From Varroa destructor (Eukaryota; Arthropoda; Arachnida; Mesostigmata; Varroidae): a stretch of DNA of 64,000 bases. A program made the position numbers and the translations under genes. Location of the stretch: assembly GCF_002443255.2 (NCBI RefSeq), contig NW_019211455.1, positions 21,551,126-21,615,125 on the forward strand, read 5' to 3'. The notes beneath the pieces are model-generated. The model saw nothing but the letters and a program-made list of their open reading frames with translations, was not told the DNA's origin and searched no databases. Below are positions 13,389 to 25,964 of this stretch, one piece after another; the stretch's first letter is position 1; each line of letters opens with the position of its first letter.

Positions 13389-13976
13389 CTACTTTTGGCC
13401 AAGAGGGTCTTCAAGGAGGGCTTCAAGCTTTAATTTCGTAAAAGCCTTTTCAATAGTGGCAATGCGTTTTTGCACTTCGGGTCCTGATATCGGTTACATT
13501 CTTGTTGACCTTCAACGCTCTTCTTTAGGACATACGCACTGCTTACATACTGTACATTTGCGTAAGGTCTCGTTGCCTAATGTCTTCAACAATCTTCAAT
13601 GAATTTTTGCAGCGCTGCGGCTTTGAATTACAAAAACTTGAGCCCTGAGCATTCGTTTTAGAAGCTAGAAATTTTTTTTCTGAATTAATTTCTCCTAAAT
13701 TGCGCCCAGTCAGCGTTCGCGTAAAAGTTTCTAGAAGCTCTACCTGCCAAGTTTCGCGCCGAAAATTAGCGGCGCGCAGTTCAAATTTCAAAGTCCACTG
13801 GATATATATTCATTTCGCTCGCAGCAACCTAATATATTAATCCGTTTCAAGGTCCGGCTGCCACGACATAATAAAATAAATAGCATAAGGGAAAAAAATG
13901 AATGAAGAGCATATTTTGTGTTTTTTTTATTTATTCTTACCTGGCTGGTTTGTTGCTTTATATTGATGGACTGCAT
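13389..13976 (-). CDS. Small three-exon gene, unrecognised 125-residue protein
   Basis: Not recognised. Three minus-strand exons join with matching phases: 13976-13941 (ATG, ends in phase 0), 13797-13551 (ends in phase 1) and 13483-13389 (ends in TAG). Both introns are GT-AG; the second is only 67 bases. The protein would have 125 residues and begin MQSINIKQQTSQ. The middle exon includes FRRETWQVELLETFTR and GRNLGEINSEKKFL. The C-terminus is basic and amphipathic (EVQKRIATIEKAFTKLKLEA) and could form a coiled coil. It lies on the same strand as SREK1IP1, with the ATG about 280 bases beyond that gene's stop. Support is the splice consistency alone; no homology was recognised. The true start could be upstream. 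Confidence 0.5.
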
Positions 13977-14256
13977 TAATGTGTATATATATAGAAATGC
14001 GACAAGAACGAGATAGAATATATGTACATATTTGCCCGCTGTCAAGTTTAGTCCCGTGACATTTAATCTCTACAGATATAGAAAAGTAGTAATTTCAGAT
14101 TATACAGAGTATACAAGTACGAGTGCCTGGTTGTACGAGCAATTGTTCGAATTGCTTGACAGATCAATTCTGTGCTGACTGTTAAATAACACCCAGGTTC
14201 GTCAAATACTAAACTTCAGAAGGGTAAGACCTTACCATCCTTAATCTTACAGCAAC

Positions 14257-17200
14257 TTAATCTGAATTGTATCGTTTGTCTTTCTTATGCTTCTTTCCCT
14301 TTTTGTGATGCTTTTTTTTCTTTTTTGACTCTTTCTTTATTTTTTTATCCTTTCGGTGTTTTTTGGTTTTTTTTTGTCTTATCTCAGTCGTCCCACTTTC
14401 CACCGCTTTCTTAAAGAACTGGTCCCTCGACGACCTCGATCTCTTCATGTCAACAGCTCGCGAACTCGAGGTGGGATCGGCTTTATGGAAATCGCTCGAC
14501 GTTTCATCGTCGGAGTCTTCCGACGACGTGCTTGACACGTCTACGCACACCCCGCCAGGTTTGTCTGCAGCAAACGGGTTTACCTGTTCATGTTAACGTG
14601 TTTTAACACAACAACAAGAAAAAGACATTTTTTAAATAACAAGGATAAAGTACGATGGAAAATTTATTAAAAAATCAGGTTACCATAGGTATCAAGCTAG
14701 CAACCTAGAAATATAAAATAAACTAACCAGCGTTAGAGAGACAGGCCACACGACCGATAGCCTGTTTGTCAGACCTTTTGTTGAATGTTTTTAGAGGTTT
14801 TACAAGCTGTAATATCTCATCGTGAAATATAATTAAACTTAAAAAATTTTATAGAGTAAAATCGATAACATTAGTTCGAAGGAGAAAGAAATCCGCGTAC
14901 GGGGACGAAACAAAAGTAGTGGCAAACACCTTTTGTTATCTATTGTGTAAAGGGCCTTTCTTGCAAACTGACCGTTAAGTATATATCATGAAAAAGCAGG
15001 GTTGATTATTTCCGCATAATGTCAAAACCTCAGTCGGTCACAAAGAGTCAGAAAATTTGAACTGTCTTCAGATATACTTCGATTCCTACTCTTTCATTTT
15101 ACTAAGAGAAAATTTATTATGATAAGCTCTTACTAGGTTATCAGACAGACATGCTTCTTACGTTTGAAATCGTCTTCTCATTTGGGTAACACCCGCAAGA
15201 AGTAATAAACATTCAAAACTTCTTTTTGAACTTCTTGACTCGCCATTTGCGTATCACTATTTGTAATGTATGTTTCGTGAACTATATCATCCGTTCTGAT
15301 TGTGCCATCTTCTACTCACTGTTCAGACATTTTTAAAACTTTAAAGATCTCAGTTCCCGGAAGGTGTAAAAATAATTGACGTGACAGTAGTTTTAATAAA
15401 CATACAGATTCTAGTTTATTTGGTTGATACACCGAGACTCTGGCTACATTTATAGCACCTCTTCGTGAACCATTCGCAATAATTCAATGGCAGCTCGTCA
15501 ACGGTTGCCAAGAGTATTTACAATGTCTTTGGCGATGCTGTCCCATTCACACGATTGGTCGGTTTTGTATATTCCACGATGTGTCGATTTTCTCTTCTCC
15601 CATAGTGTAGGGTTACTGTAACGCGTAACGACTCACACAGTTGTGTTTAAAGATGGTTGCCTAAGTTAGGAAAAATAGCTGAAATACTGTGTCTATGTCG
15701 TGGGCCCATTGACTAACATAAGCGTTTTGTGTGTCCTGTCGCTACTGAAGTCATCCAAGCTGACTCTGGGTATATCCATTCGATGTTCTAAAATATTCAC
15801 CTGTGTATATAAACTGTGATTGTAGCATTTGAAGTGCTGGACTATTGGGCGATTTCGATGTTTAATCGACTATTGATCGATACATTAGGTGCAAACTACA
15901 AAAAAAGGTTTTTGTTAGGACAACTGTCACACCAGGGCTTTTTTAAAATTACGCTTGAACGGGCGACAATGTAGAACAAGCTCATTTGTAGCGCCCTTAT
16001 CATTTATTAGAACGCCTTTAGTTTGGTGAGCAGAGCAATTCTGGCCCCTAACGCGCTACCATAACCTCGTGTCCCAGGCCTCAAGCTTTGCGGTAAACGC
16101 TGTGAAAACTCCTTCTTGCTGCTTGTCGAGGAAGTGTCGCGACATAGCATCAAACTGTAATAGTTAGGACGCAAAAGAAGGCACCCAGCGCAAGCTATCC
16201 TTCACTGTCTGCTGCCAGTACTTAAAATATTTACTAACTTCTGTAATTGCGAAGTATCTATTTTATTTAATCAAACCTCTACGTTTAATGCCAAAAATGA
16301 ACGTCCAAAGCATGTGGTAATCCATCCTGCCCATGATGAATTTTATAGAAAATCAGTACCGCTTGTTTTATAGTCTAGTTTCGATTGCAAAGATGAAACT
16401 ATTTCAGCCGATTTTTGGGATAGGCCTTATCACTGTTATAAAACTATAACATCACATCAAATATGCCACCAGTTCTTAGCGCGCTCAAATCAATTTGTCT
16501 CTGGACTCTTTGATAAAAAGCCGAGCCTGCCACACACGACCGACAACTGACTCCCTAATATGAACAACAAGAATACGAATGATTGATAGTCCAAAAACTG
16601 TCCCGTTGCTACAAGATCAAGTAAAACGCATCCATTTGTTCACAAAAGCGAATAAAGATGACGGAACAATCGGCACTAAAAAAAGAGCCGCCATTAGCCA
16701 GAGACTAGCTGGTCATTTCCCTTTTACGCGGCTGTCATAGCAGTGGCCCCAACAACTCGCAACTTAAGCAGGACAAGAAGCAGTAATAGTACTGCTGGCT
16801 TTTGCGGCGATGGCGCCATGATGGACCAGCCCGTCAGCTTAACACTACGCTTCTAATGCCGATGGCATTATACGGGGCTAGCTACCGCCATCCTATCCCG
16901 ACGCCTTGATGTTGCTGTTTCTGCTGTCACAGAACCATACCTGGCACTTTAACGACGGTCCCGATGGCGTCTTGTCGTGGCGACCGCACTTCGCCTGCAC
17001 TAAGTCAAGGCGCTGTCGGCGCTGATTTCGAATGTGTCGCCGCCGTTCGCCGCTTTTGGTGGCGGGGATGGTGACTGAGACTGGCCCCTGTCTCACTGTT
17101 GCCTCCCCAGTTGCTGGAGCAGATTTGGGGTAGGTCGGGAATCATTGTTGAAATCGGCGCATAGCATTGGTCGTGGCCGGATAGACAAACACGTAGAGAT

Positions 17201-17632
17201 TTAGTAAATCTTGACGGTTTCATTCTCGTTTTTAGTCAATTGTTTATTTTATCCTATGCACAAGAGTGTTAGTTTACTAGTGTAGAATCTCTGCAAAAAT
17301 ACAGCAGAAGCAACTACTTGTGTCAAAAGCCTTTCTTTTCTGATTTGTTATTAAGAGTTACTGTGATCTGATGATGGTGCTGTTGATTGCCTAGGTGCCT
17401 AGATGCCTAAAAGGTGAGGACTTGTTCTGTCAAGAAGAGTATGGCCGAATCGGTGAAGATGGATCTATATGATATTCGAACGTGTGAAGCATAGCGATTT
17501 TTTTGCTTCAGTCATCTCGTTGGAGCACATGACAACGGCGAGGATGCTCACCTTAAGGAAATTTCTGCACTGGTACGTGAAGTGCCCGGGGTAGCCGCAA
17601 CGACTGCATGACAACACGGAGGGCTTCTCCAT
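14257..17632 (-). CDS. SREK1IP1: SREK1-interacting protein 1 (zinc knuckle, Lys-rich)
   Basis: Two minus-strand exons: 17632-17552 (starts at ATG) and 14583-14257 (ends at the stop), joined in phase 0 across a ~3 kb intron. The protein has 135 residues; the human one, as I recall it, has about 155. The first exon is 27 codons and carries a CX2CX4HX4C zinc knuckle (CSRCGYPGHFTYQC) followed by RNFLK, matching the human N-terminus. The second begins near a DVSSTSSEDSDDE motif diagnostic of this family. It ends in a very long Lys/His-rich tail (for example KKKKKHHKKGKKHKKDKR). The family binds the splicing factor SREK1 and is thought to act in nuclear pre-mRNA splicing. The first exon is too short to be found by ORF length. 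The large intron holds relics of another gene. Confidence 0.9.
15178..15632 (-). pseudogene. Relic of a MADF (Myb/SANT-like) domain gene
   Basis: Inside the SREK1IP1 intron, 15632-15498 on the minus strand encodes a 44-codon open segment containing NPTLWEKRKSTHRGIY and CEWDSIAKDI. The LW...(about 20 residues)...W..IA pattern is that of the MADF DNA-binding domain. A stop follows before the rest of the domain. A second open segment in the same orientation, 15312-15178, ends QKEVLNVYYFLRVLPK. Neither forms a complete domain, so I read this as a decayed MADF regulator or transposon-associated gene. Coding exons with introns remain possible. Similarity was judged by eye. Confidence 0.35.
16750..17230. 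other. GC-richer island within the SREK1IP1 intron
   Basis: This stretch is clearly richer in GC than its surroundings and is open in two overlapping minus-strand frames (17223-17005 and 17096-16893). Neither resembles a known protein. It may be an old insertion or belong with the coding-like relics at 15.2-16.2 kb. Confidence 0.3.
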
Positions 17633-19195
17633 AGAAACACAACGTCTGGTAGCGCTCTATTGCTAAGGTTGTTCAATGTCCACGGCATTCGCACGCCTTA
17701 AATGAATTGAGTGATTTTTTTAATGCTGCGTACAAGTAACGTTTACCTATTCACGAACAAGTTATGTGTTTAAGAGTTCTAGTCGCATTAATCAAACGAA
17801 TCAAGTCTCACTCAACCGATCGATCTGTTTTTGTCGTGTTTGCCAAATTTTGCATGACGTCACAAAACAACCAGAAATAAAATTAGCAAAGCATTTGTAA
17901 ATGATACAATTCAGATTACTAAGAGGCGTTTTGGTTTTAGTGCGTAGGTGGTTCTATAGCTGTACGATAGAGCTACAATCTACAGAAAGCCACGACTGCA
18001 TTCATCTTAAATATAGCTGAATGAGTGAAATATGACTGTCAATTGTACGAGCTTCTGTACAAACCTGAGAAACTTGGTGTTACAACTCTCAGCAGCAACG
18101 TTCCTGGCGCGAAGCGCCTTCGAAGAATGCCGATTTGAACATATGATTCAAGCAACGTGCTGACATTGTTCAGCCGAAAGAGAGGGTAATTCGTTGGCGC
18201 CAATTTTTAATTGAGCCGGTTTCAACACAGCTGGGATTATATTCTACCGGCACTTGTCTCGTGTATCAGTGCGTGTATGTGTCCATGTGATTATGTCAAT
18301 TATGAAGGTAAATCTTAGGTGTGAGTGAATAAAGGCGAAACGGGTTCATGAACACGGTGCTTTTATGAATATTAGTTGATTTCACTCGGTGTCCAACTAC
18401 AGATTGGACAATATCCCCTAGCTGCTTGTGAGTTAAATGAATGTGCCTTTAGTGAGAGATGGTTTAAATATATTAGTTATATTAAGCACTACAGGTGAAT
18501 CAAATCTACTCGTAATGGCATTTTGGCAAAAAGTAAAGAAGTGCAAATCTAATACAAGCACATTTCATATAGCATCGACTGAAAATGGCTATGACTGATA
18601 TTGTTGTTATAAGCTTTCTTGCTTATCTATATGATAACCATTATTTAACAGAAGATCAGACTTAGCGCGCAAATAAAGCAACGATACAAATGTTCGTGGT
18701 CAGAGCACGAAAACGAATCCCATTCAGCCTGTTGGCCAAATTAACTGTAACAGAATATACTGAAGAATTTCATTATACCAGCTTAATTCAGCATATTCAG
18801 GTTATAATAAAAAACTGAAAAAAAAGAAGTATTATCGAAAGAAAAACTAGACCTTTGAATTTCGCCATTTAACACAGTATCGAAGGTGCATAATTGAATA
18901 TGAAATTTGAAAATTATCATATCAACATCGTAAGATAATTTGATTCTTTTGATATGCTTTGTAGCGTGGATCGCTTAGTGCTTTCAGCATAACTGCATAA
19001 ACTATGTAGACATATAAACATACCGAAAAGCTGACTAATAAATTATGTTCATAATTTAGCGGCGTAATTAGGCATATTTACTATGTTTGATGATTGCAAT
19101 AATGAGAATATTGCTAATATTAAGTTGGACAAATAGAGGCAAAATTCGATGAGAGACATTCATACTTCGTAAGGTTCACATAAGCAGCTGCGGCT
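17633..19195. other. Intergenic region between divergent SREK1IP1 and GT92 genes
   Basis: The two flanking genes point away from each other, so their promoters should lie in this ~1.5 kb. I see no clear core promoter motif or coding feature. Confidence 0.45.
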
Positions 19196-21072
19196 ATGTG
19201 GCTTAAAGTATTACTTGCGGCTATGAGTTACGCTTGTTCCGTTCGTATTCTGATTAATGGAATGACCAGGTATTAATGACTAGGCGTCTTTTACAACTAA
19301 ATGCCTATAAAAATTCGAATTTATGAATCGACAAGATATTTTGCGTATTTGTTCTCTTTGTTTGCAGGCGCGCTCTAAAACTACTTATCATTTTATCAAC
19401 GATGGCCTTCGTTACATTGGCACTTCTCCAGTACCAACAAAAATTAAAGAGACCTGCTCGGGCGCGATGGCGTACCGTGATGGAATCCAGTTCCGAGTGT
19501 GTGGCACCAGTGAAGGAGTTGGGGTGCGCAGTTCCGGCATTTACCGCCGAATGGTCCACTGTGCCCAGCCTAGACATTCAGATATATTCTGCACACATTG
19601 ATGATCGATTAGTGGTTGATGGAGAAATACAGAACTTCATTAGAATCATAGGTAGGCGTTTCATTTCTCTTCTAACCTTTTCGAGTTCGGCTTATGATGG
19701 ATCATACATTTATATATATCTATAAGTACACATTTTTCTTTGATAATCTTTCAGGTTTACTTCGTAAATCAGCTACGCAGGTGCGGCTTTATTGCCTAGC
19801 CAATTACCCTTCTGGGGAGCAAACCACGGCAAGAGCGACTCTTGATAAAGTATGGATTGATTCCTGGGACAATGCTACGCACAAGGACCTCTTGACGCCA
19901 TACATAATTTCGTGTCACATTGGAGTTGATTTAGAGGAGCAACCGAGCGGCGTGTCGATACTGACCGATCCTTGCGAGTGTCCATCTAACAATCTGCGGT
20001 TAAGGTATCGTTTAGGTAGTTTACGTCCGCAAGCGACACTTACAATAATACTATTTTGTTTTAAGATGTATCGCTTTTGGCTAACTTAGACACGTAAACA
20101 AGATCATGCTAGCTTTAGTGATTCTGTGGAGTTACAAAAATCGTTTTATTTGACTGAAAAAACATTTAATAGTTCTATCTAACTGCATTTACGTACATTC
20201 TGTTCTTTTGTTTTTGTAGGAGACAAATGCCACCACCCAGAAAGGATTTCATGGTTTGCGTAAAAGGATTATTCTTTTCCAGAGATAAAAGCCGCGAACT
20301 GATGCAATGGCTGGAAATGTTATATCTACTAGGCGCCAAACATATCCATATGTACAACTATCTGCTTCATAAAAAAACCAAAAAGATGTTAAAATTCTAT
20401 CAACGTTATCGTAATTTAACCTTACAAAAGATCAGTTTACCGCCGAGGGAATATCCACAAGGAATGGGTTTTTTGAAAAATTTCCTGGTCAACAAGGCGT
20501 GGGAAAAACGCCGTCTTGAACTTGTGCCTTACAATGACTGCTACTATCAGTACAAGGACAAATTTGACTACATCACCTTATTGGACGTGGACGAATTAAT
20601 TGTGCCCCGTGATTTGGATGCCACTTCGTGGCCAACACTGATGCACAAAATACGTGACGTAGAAGCTGAAGCAGTTAGCAAGTATGCGTCATTCGCGTTC
20701 AGTAACGCTTACTTCTTTCGCGACAAAGACAGCCCTATGGATATTCTCGTGCAAACGCAACGGTCAGCGAATTTATCTCGGCCTGGATTTGCTGTCAAGA
20801 GTTTCTTTACAGCAAATGGCTCATTAGCCGTATTTAATCACTACACGTTGATTCCGCTGAGACCGGAGATTCGTAAATGCGCAATTGTTGGCTCGGATAT
20901 TGGGCTGGTGCATCATTACAGGGATAGTTGCCCTCAGCTAATGGAGAAAGAGTGTGAAAATGATTTCATGAAGTTTGTTATTAAGGACGACACTGTGCCT
21001 AAGAAGTTTGCGCGAAGACTCCATCAAGCCCTTGAAGCTGTTACGCATGATATGAAAAACGCACTTTTTTAG
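19196..21072 (+). CDS. Glycosyltransferase family 92 protein (DUF23)
   Basis: A type II membrane glycosyltransferase of about 486 residues from four exons: 19196-19269, 19368-19651, 19755-20004 and 20220-21072. The last three joins are secure; the first exon is proposed because its phase fits and it begins MWLKVLLAAM. Exon 2 encodes a hydrophobic anchor (LKLLIILSTMAFVTLALL) expected to sit in the Golgi membrane. The last exon holds the catalytic region: VCVKGLFFSRDKSRELMQWL, then YNDCYYQY, then the metal-binding DxD in LLDVDELIVP, then HHYRDSC. Family 92 members transfer sugars, galactose where tested, onto glycan cores; the acceptor here is unknown. If exon 1 is wrong, translation could start at the Met at 19402. 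Confidence 0.88.
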
Positions 21073-24000
21073 AAAACAGCAGATGGTCTTTTTGAATATT
21101 TGCTTATCACGAATCATTGCTGAAGGAGCTACAATAGTTTTGTGCGAGTACTGGGGTACGAATTGTTTCCTGGAAATGCATATGGACCAGTGCAAAAAGT
21201 TAATTTGAAAAGAAACGTGTTCACTTCTCACAAATGATTTAAAAGCACAATGGCGCAATAAATCTATAATCATGACTTGTTAAAAAAAGCCGAAGTATGT
21301 AGCATGCTTTGTAGAAATCAAATCGTTGAGTGTAAATAATATGTAAAGTGTAACCACCACTGCAATCATAGCCAGAATAATATAACATACGGTTGTGAAT
21401 ATAATTGAGCAAATAACGACGCAGGTCATAAAGATAAAAAATACGAGCATAATGCTATTTACAACAGGAGTCACCGTATTGTGCCAGAGAGTGAGCATTT
21501 TACAAGCGCCTTGTTTTCAGCTAGAAGGGCAATTCTTTTTGTAAATATTTTAGACAATTTAAGTAATTTATGTTAAGCTGATTAGAATGTAGTGCCAGTT
21601 ATTTTTACGTGGCCGGAGAGACAAGGTTTCAGTCAAGTTTTAGCAACAAATTAATCTATTATGTTCTAGGCCGCGCTTTCTACGGTCTTCTCCATTCTCT
21701 TATCGATTTCGAATGGCCGAGCTGGGTGAACGAGGTGCATCATTTAGAACCAAGATGCCATCTCTGAATTTAAGAAACCAACTTTAAGCCGTTCGTCATG
21801 CATTTAAATGCCCAGTCTACACTATACAAGACACAAATGTCCCAGGCTGTTTCGATAACTTTTTGGTCTTAGCAAAAGGCGAAACAAAGTAAAGGTCGAC
21901 TTACTTTCTGTCCAATCTAATAGTTTTTATACAAAAATAATAACAGTGTGTATAATAGAAGATCTATACGCGAAATACTATTATACATCACAAATGCAAT
22001 ATCTCGTCGCGTTGTGTGAAAAAGCATGATTGTCTCAGCTTCACATTCAGAAGTATAAGTAAAATGTCTATACTTGAAAAAAATGTTTAGCTATCATCGC
22101 TCTTGACAGTATAGGAATTAGATTTAAGCATTCTAATACATGTTACACCACTCAACTACTACTGCGTCGACACTTCATGTAAAATTCCACCTTTATTATA
22201 ACAACTGGTTTTACAAGATATTTTAGAGGAATGAAAAATACTTCCTACACCATAAATGATTTTCCCGTATCTGTTTGATTATGTACGTTGATTATTATAA
22301 CTCCGTTTTAATAATATTGTATATAGCAAAGGTAATACGAATTTTTTTGGTGGAATGGGTTCTTTTGTGCGTGTAGCGAAATTGCGAAATCTACGCCTTC
22401 AGCGTTTTTTATACAAATATGTGCAATTAGGAAGGCCTTAGAGTAAAGAGACAAAGATTTCATGCTGAAAACACTTAGATGCAAGCCGTACCTGTTAGGT
22501 AACCAAAAAAAAATCTGACCAAACATATTGTTTCAACAACTTCACAGAGCGCTATCCTAGGAGCTACTGAGGTTCTAAGGTTTAGATCGATGAAGTCCGA
22601 GGGAACCGCGCAGGTGCAAAAAAAGCCTTTGGCGCATGTGTAGTACTTGATGGCAGCATTCTGTTTTCATTAGCTGAATCGGGATTCAAATGTTATAAAT
22701 CCCAAAACTAACTAATATATAATACAGAATAATGTTATAAACGTAATCCTCTATAAAGCAACAGAGTTAATTCTTAGGTTAAAATGTGCAACTTGAGCTG
22801 TGCTTATCATGGCTGAGGTGCTCATTGCATTCTGGAAAAGTTATTCAACTTAATAGATAACTCATATAGTTACGCTTAGTGATAACATAGTGCAAGGTTT
22901 AGTCAGCTAAAATACTCGATTTCTACTTTCATCTCGTCGTGTAGTAGAATCTAATTGATCTTTAACCTAAGTTGTTAGCTAGCGTCTTCACTCGTGGGTA
23001 CAGCAGTGTTTTCCCGTTTAAGTTACCCGTAATTACTGAATTCATTATAAGGTTGAAGATCACTCTTAGGACATACATTACGATACGCACATCGCATAAT
23101 TAAATCGATGAAATTGTGCTTTGTTGAAGGCGATAGACGTATAGAACAGGTAACCGATACAAACAGTATGACATGACATATAGACATGAATTAAGTTATG
23201 CATTAAAGAAGCTTTTCATTTTCTATCTCTGTTACATTCGTTGGCATTTGCATTGCTCGGGGTCAGCAATTATCATTCGCAACATGTTCCCGGCCACGTT
23301 TATCATGGCATAAAATTTCTCTCGTACAGTACCGACATCTTTACATTCGTCCGAGATCACATTATAGTGAATTTTTCAAAAATATTACCTATTATTGAAC
23401 AAAGTGCATCGACTTGATATCAGACATATTGGAGAAAACGTGAATAAGGATAGCTATCAGGAACATATTTTGTTTATTACAACTAATAGCTGGCGATGTC
23501 TGACGATAAGACGAATTAAAATTTTTTTTTCGTGTTTTGTGCAAGAATTTTTGAAGAAAAAATGCTGTTTCAACTCTGAAAACATATTTTTTTTCGCCTT
23601 TTATGAAGGGCACAGATTTTTTTTGCTACGAATTGACCAGTTCCGACGAGCTGGGGACACATATAATACATTTTCTATCTCTAAAATGGGTACTTCGGCG
23701 TGAACATCATAAGAGCAGAATGTGGCTTTATGCTGTTCTCCTTATGTGACAATTGGGTGGAAACTTGTTCCGGATTTCGAACGGTTCTCTGAGCGAATTT
23801 CCGATAAGTGCTAATTAAAGGTTTGTAGCCATTAATATGGCGAGCGTTTTCAAAAAATAACATTTTTAAATATTCTCTGAAAATATTTATTAGAAAAATA
23901 CCAAAATATCAAAGACATTTGTTCTATGTAAGGTATTACTTTGTTGGCGCTAAAAAAAATATACAAAAAACATTTTTGATACCAATGAAAAGCTTTAGAT

Positions 24001-25964
24001 GTGTAGAGTCTAATGCAATTTATAGTGTACACAAATTGCAGTTTTCGGATCCGTTTGAAGGAACAAAGCTTGACTGCTGATGCATGTAAGGAGATCTTTC
24101 TTAATGGCAATCGACAGATTTCGACCAACTGATTAAAAGTGCAACGGATATTTTTATAGCTAAAATGAGTATTTTTAAAAATATATTACTCAGTAAAATG
24201 CCAAAACGTTCCGTTCACACATATACGATGTAGAGAGAGGGTTGAAATACGTCTCGAGCGGCTTCCAAGTACATTTTAAACAAATTTTTTGGTGAATGCT
24301 AATTAGAAAGTTAGAATTGATGACTAATGTAGAATTCCTGTGAAAAAAAAGCCTAATTTATTTTAAGGGAATAACGCCAAAGGATATATATGAATAATTA
24401 TCATCAAGCGGAAATATAAAAGTAGGCGAATTCCTAGAAATAACACCAATCTGCTGATGGAGACCTATCATTTCATGTATGTAACTTCTTATTAACAAAA
24501 ATAAATGAAAAAAGATAGAAGGTACATAAACTTTAATGACTGTTTAGGAATAGAGTCAACCAAGACATATGAAATGATTGTAAAGTATCTATTACACGCT
24601 AAAAGTACTGGTTATAAAAAAAAAAAAAAAAAAACTTTTGGACATTCAAGAAGTTCAAGGAGCAATAGGTTATCCGATTATCGGTTGCGACATTTTGACT
24701 CGACTCGTATACGTCCCTGTTCACCGAAAACCAGGTCAACCAGCCAACATCAAAAAACACCGAATTCATATTGTAAAAATGTGCCGGAAGCCAACATACC
24801 ACGAGCAAGACAGATCAAGAATTAACGGACTTTTATATAGATATTTATAGATTTGCAAGTATCAATTATTATGTTCCATACCATTTCAGTGCTATATGCG
24901 TCTTTTATAGTTAAAAGAAGAGGCAAAGTGGCCAGATATATTTGAACGTTGCAATTTATTTTGATACAAATATGTTGCTCGTTGTTACCTTGAGCGTTAT
25001 TTACGCCTACCAGGCTCCTAGAATAGTAATGTCCGTGTGGCTCTGTTGTGATTCGTTTGTGGCACTCCGTTTTGCTTCGAAGCGAGCTAAAGCGAACTTA
25101 ATAATCTCGTCCATAATAACATAAACTAGCAACTGCAGTAATATTATTTCGCTCACTCAACAGTGTCATTTCTTAGAATAAATCAGGTGGCAACTGGTAA
25201 CGTTTATTTTGCACTGAAGAAAATCCTAACTCGGTTCACGACGTAAACCTTTTTCATATGGAAGCTGCTAAGTAATTGCCAGGCAACTGCAGACGATCGC
25301 GCTAGTTGTGCTTTTGCGGTTCGCAACATTGCGCCTATGAATATTAGGATCAACTACTGTCGCAAACATTCTATTTGTACTACATCTTGTGATCGGTTCG
25401 TGGCAGAGACCTCCATAACGAGTAGAATTAAAGGATACGCGGCGGAATATATACTGTTTGAGTGAATAGATTTTTCACTGCGTAGCTCCCCATTAAGAGT
25501 CAATATGAGGACGAAAAGACAAAAACCGTAAGTAATAGCATTTTTCAAATTTCTACTTATTATTTTAATGAAAGAGCAGTATAATTGTCGGCCGAGCGGT
25601 TTGTTACTTTGTGTTATTTTTGTTCGCGCAAAAAAGGGGAATCGGATTGCCAGTATCTAAATGGGCATAGCAACGATATGAGCTGCTTTAGTTCAAAGAA
25701 AGAAAACAAGGAGAATTAGCGATATATGTCAAAAATATTATAATGGCATCATCAATAGCCCATAAAAATCGAATATAGTTTCGAAGTTGAAAGTAGTAAG
25801 ATAGATTAACTCGATTCTATAGCCCATTTGCAGGTTCGTATTTAACAACGAAAATAAGGCTTTGGTCAAAGTCGGATTATTTCCGTAGTTGTCAAGTGAA
25901 TTTCACAAGTGGCCTAACGCTGGACAAAACTCCAAAAACTGAACTATTTGGATTGATTGTCTCT

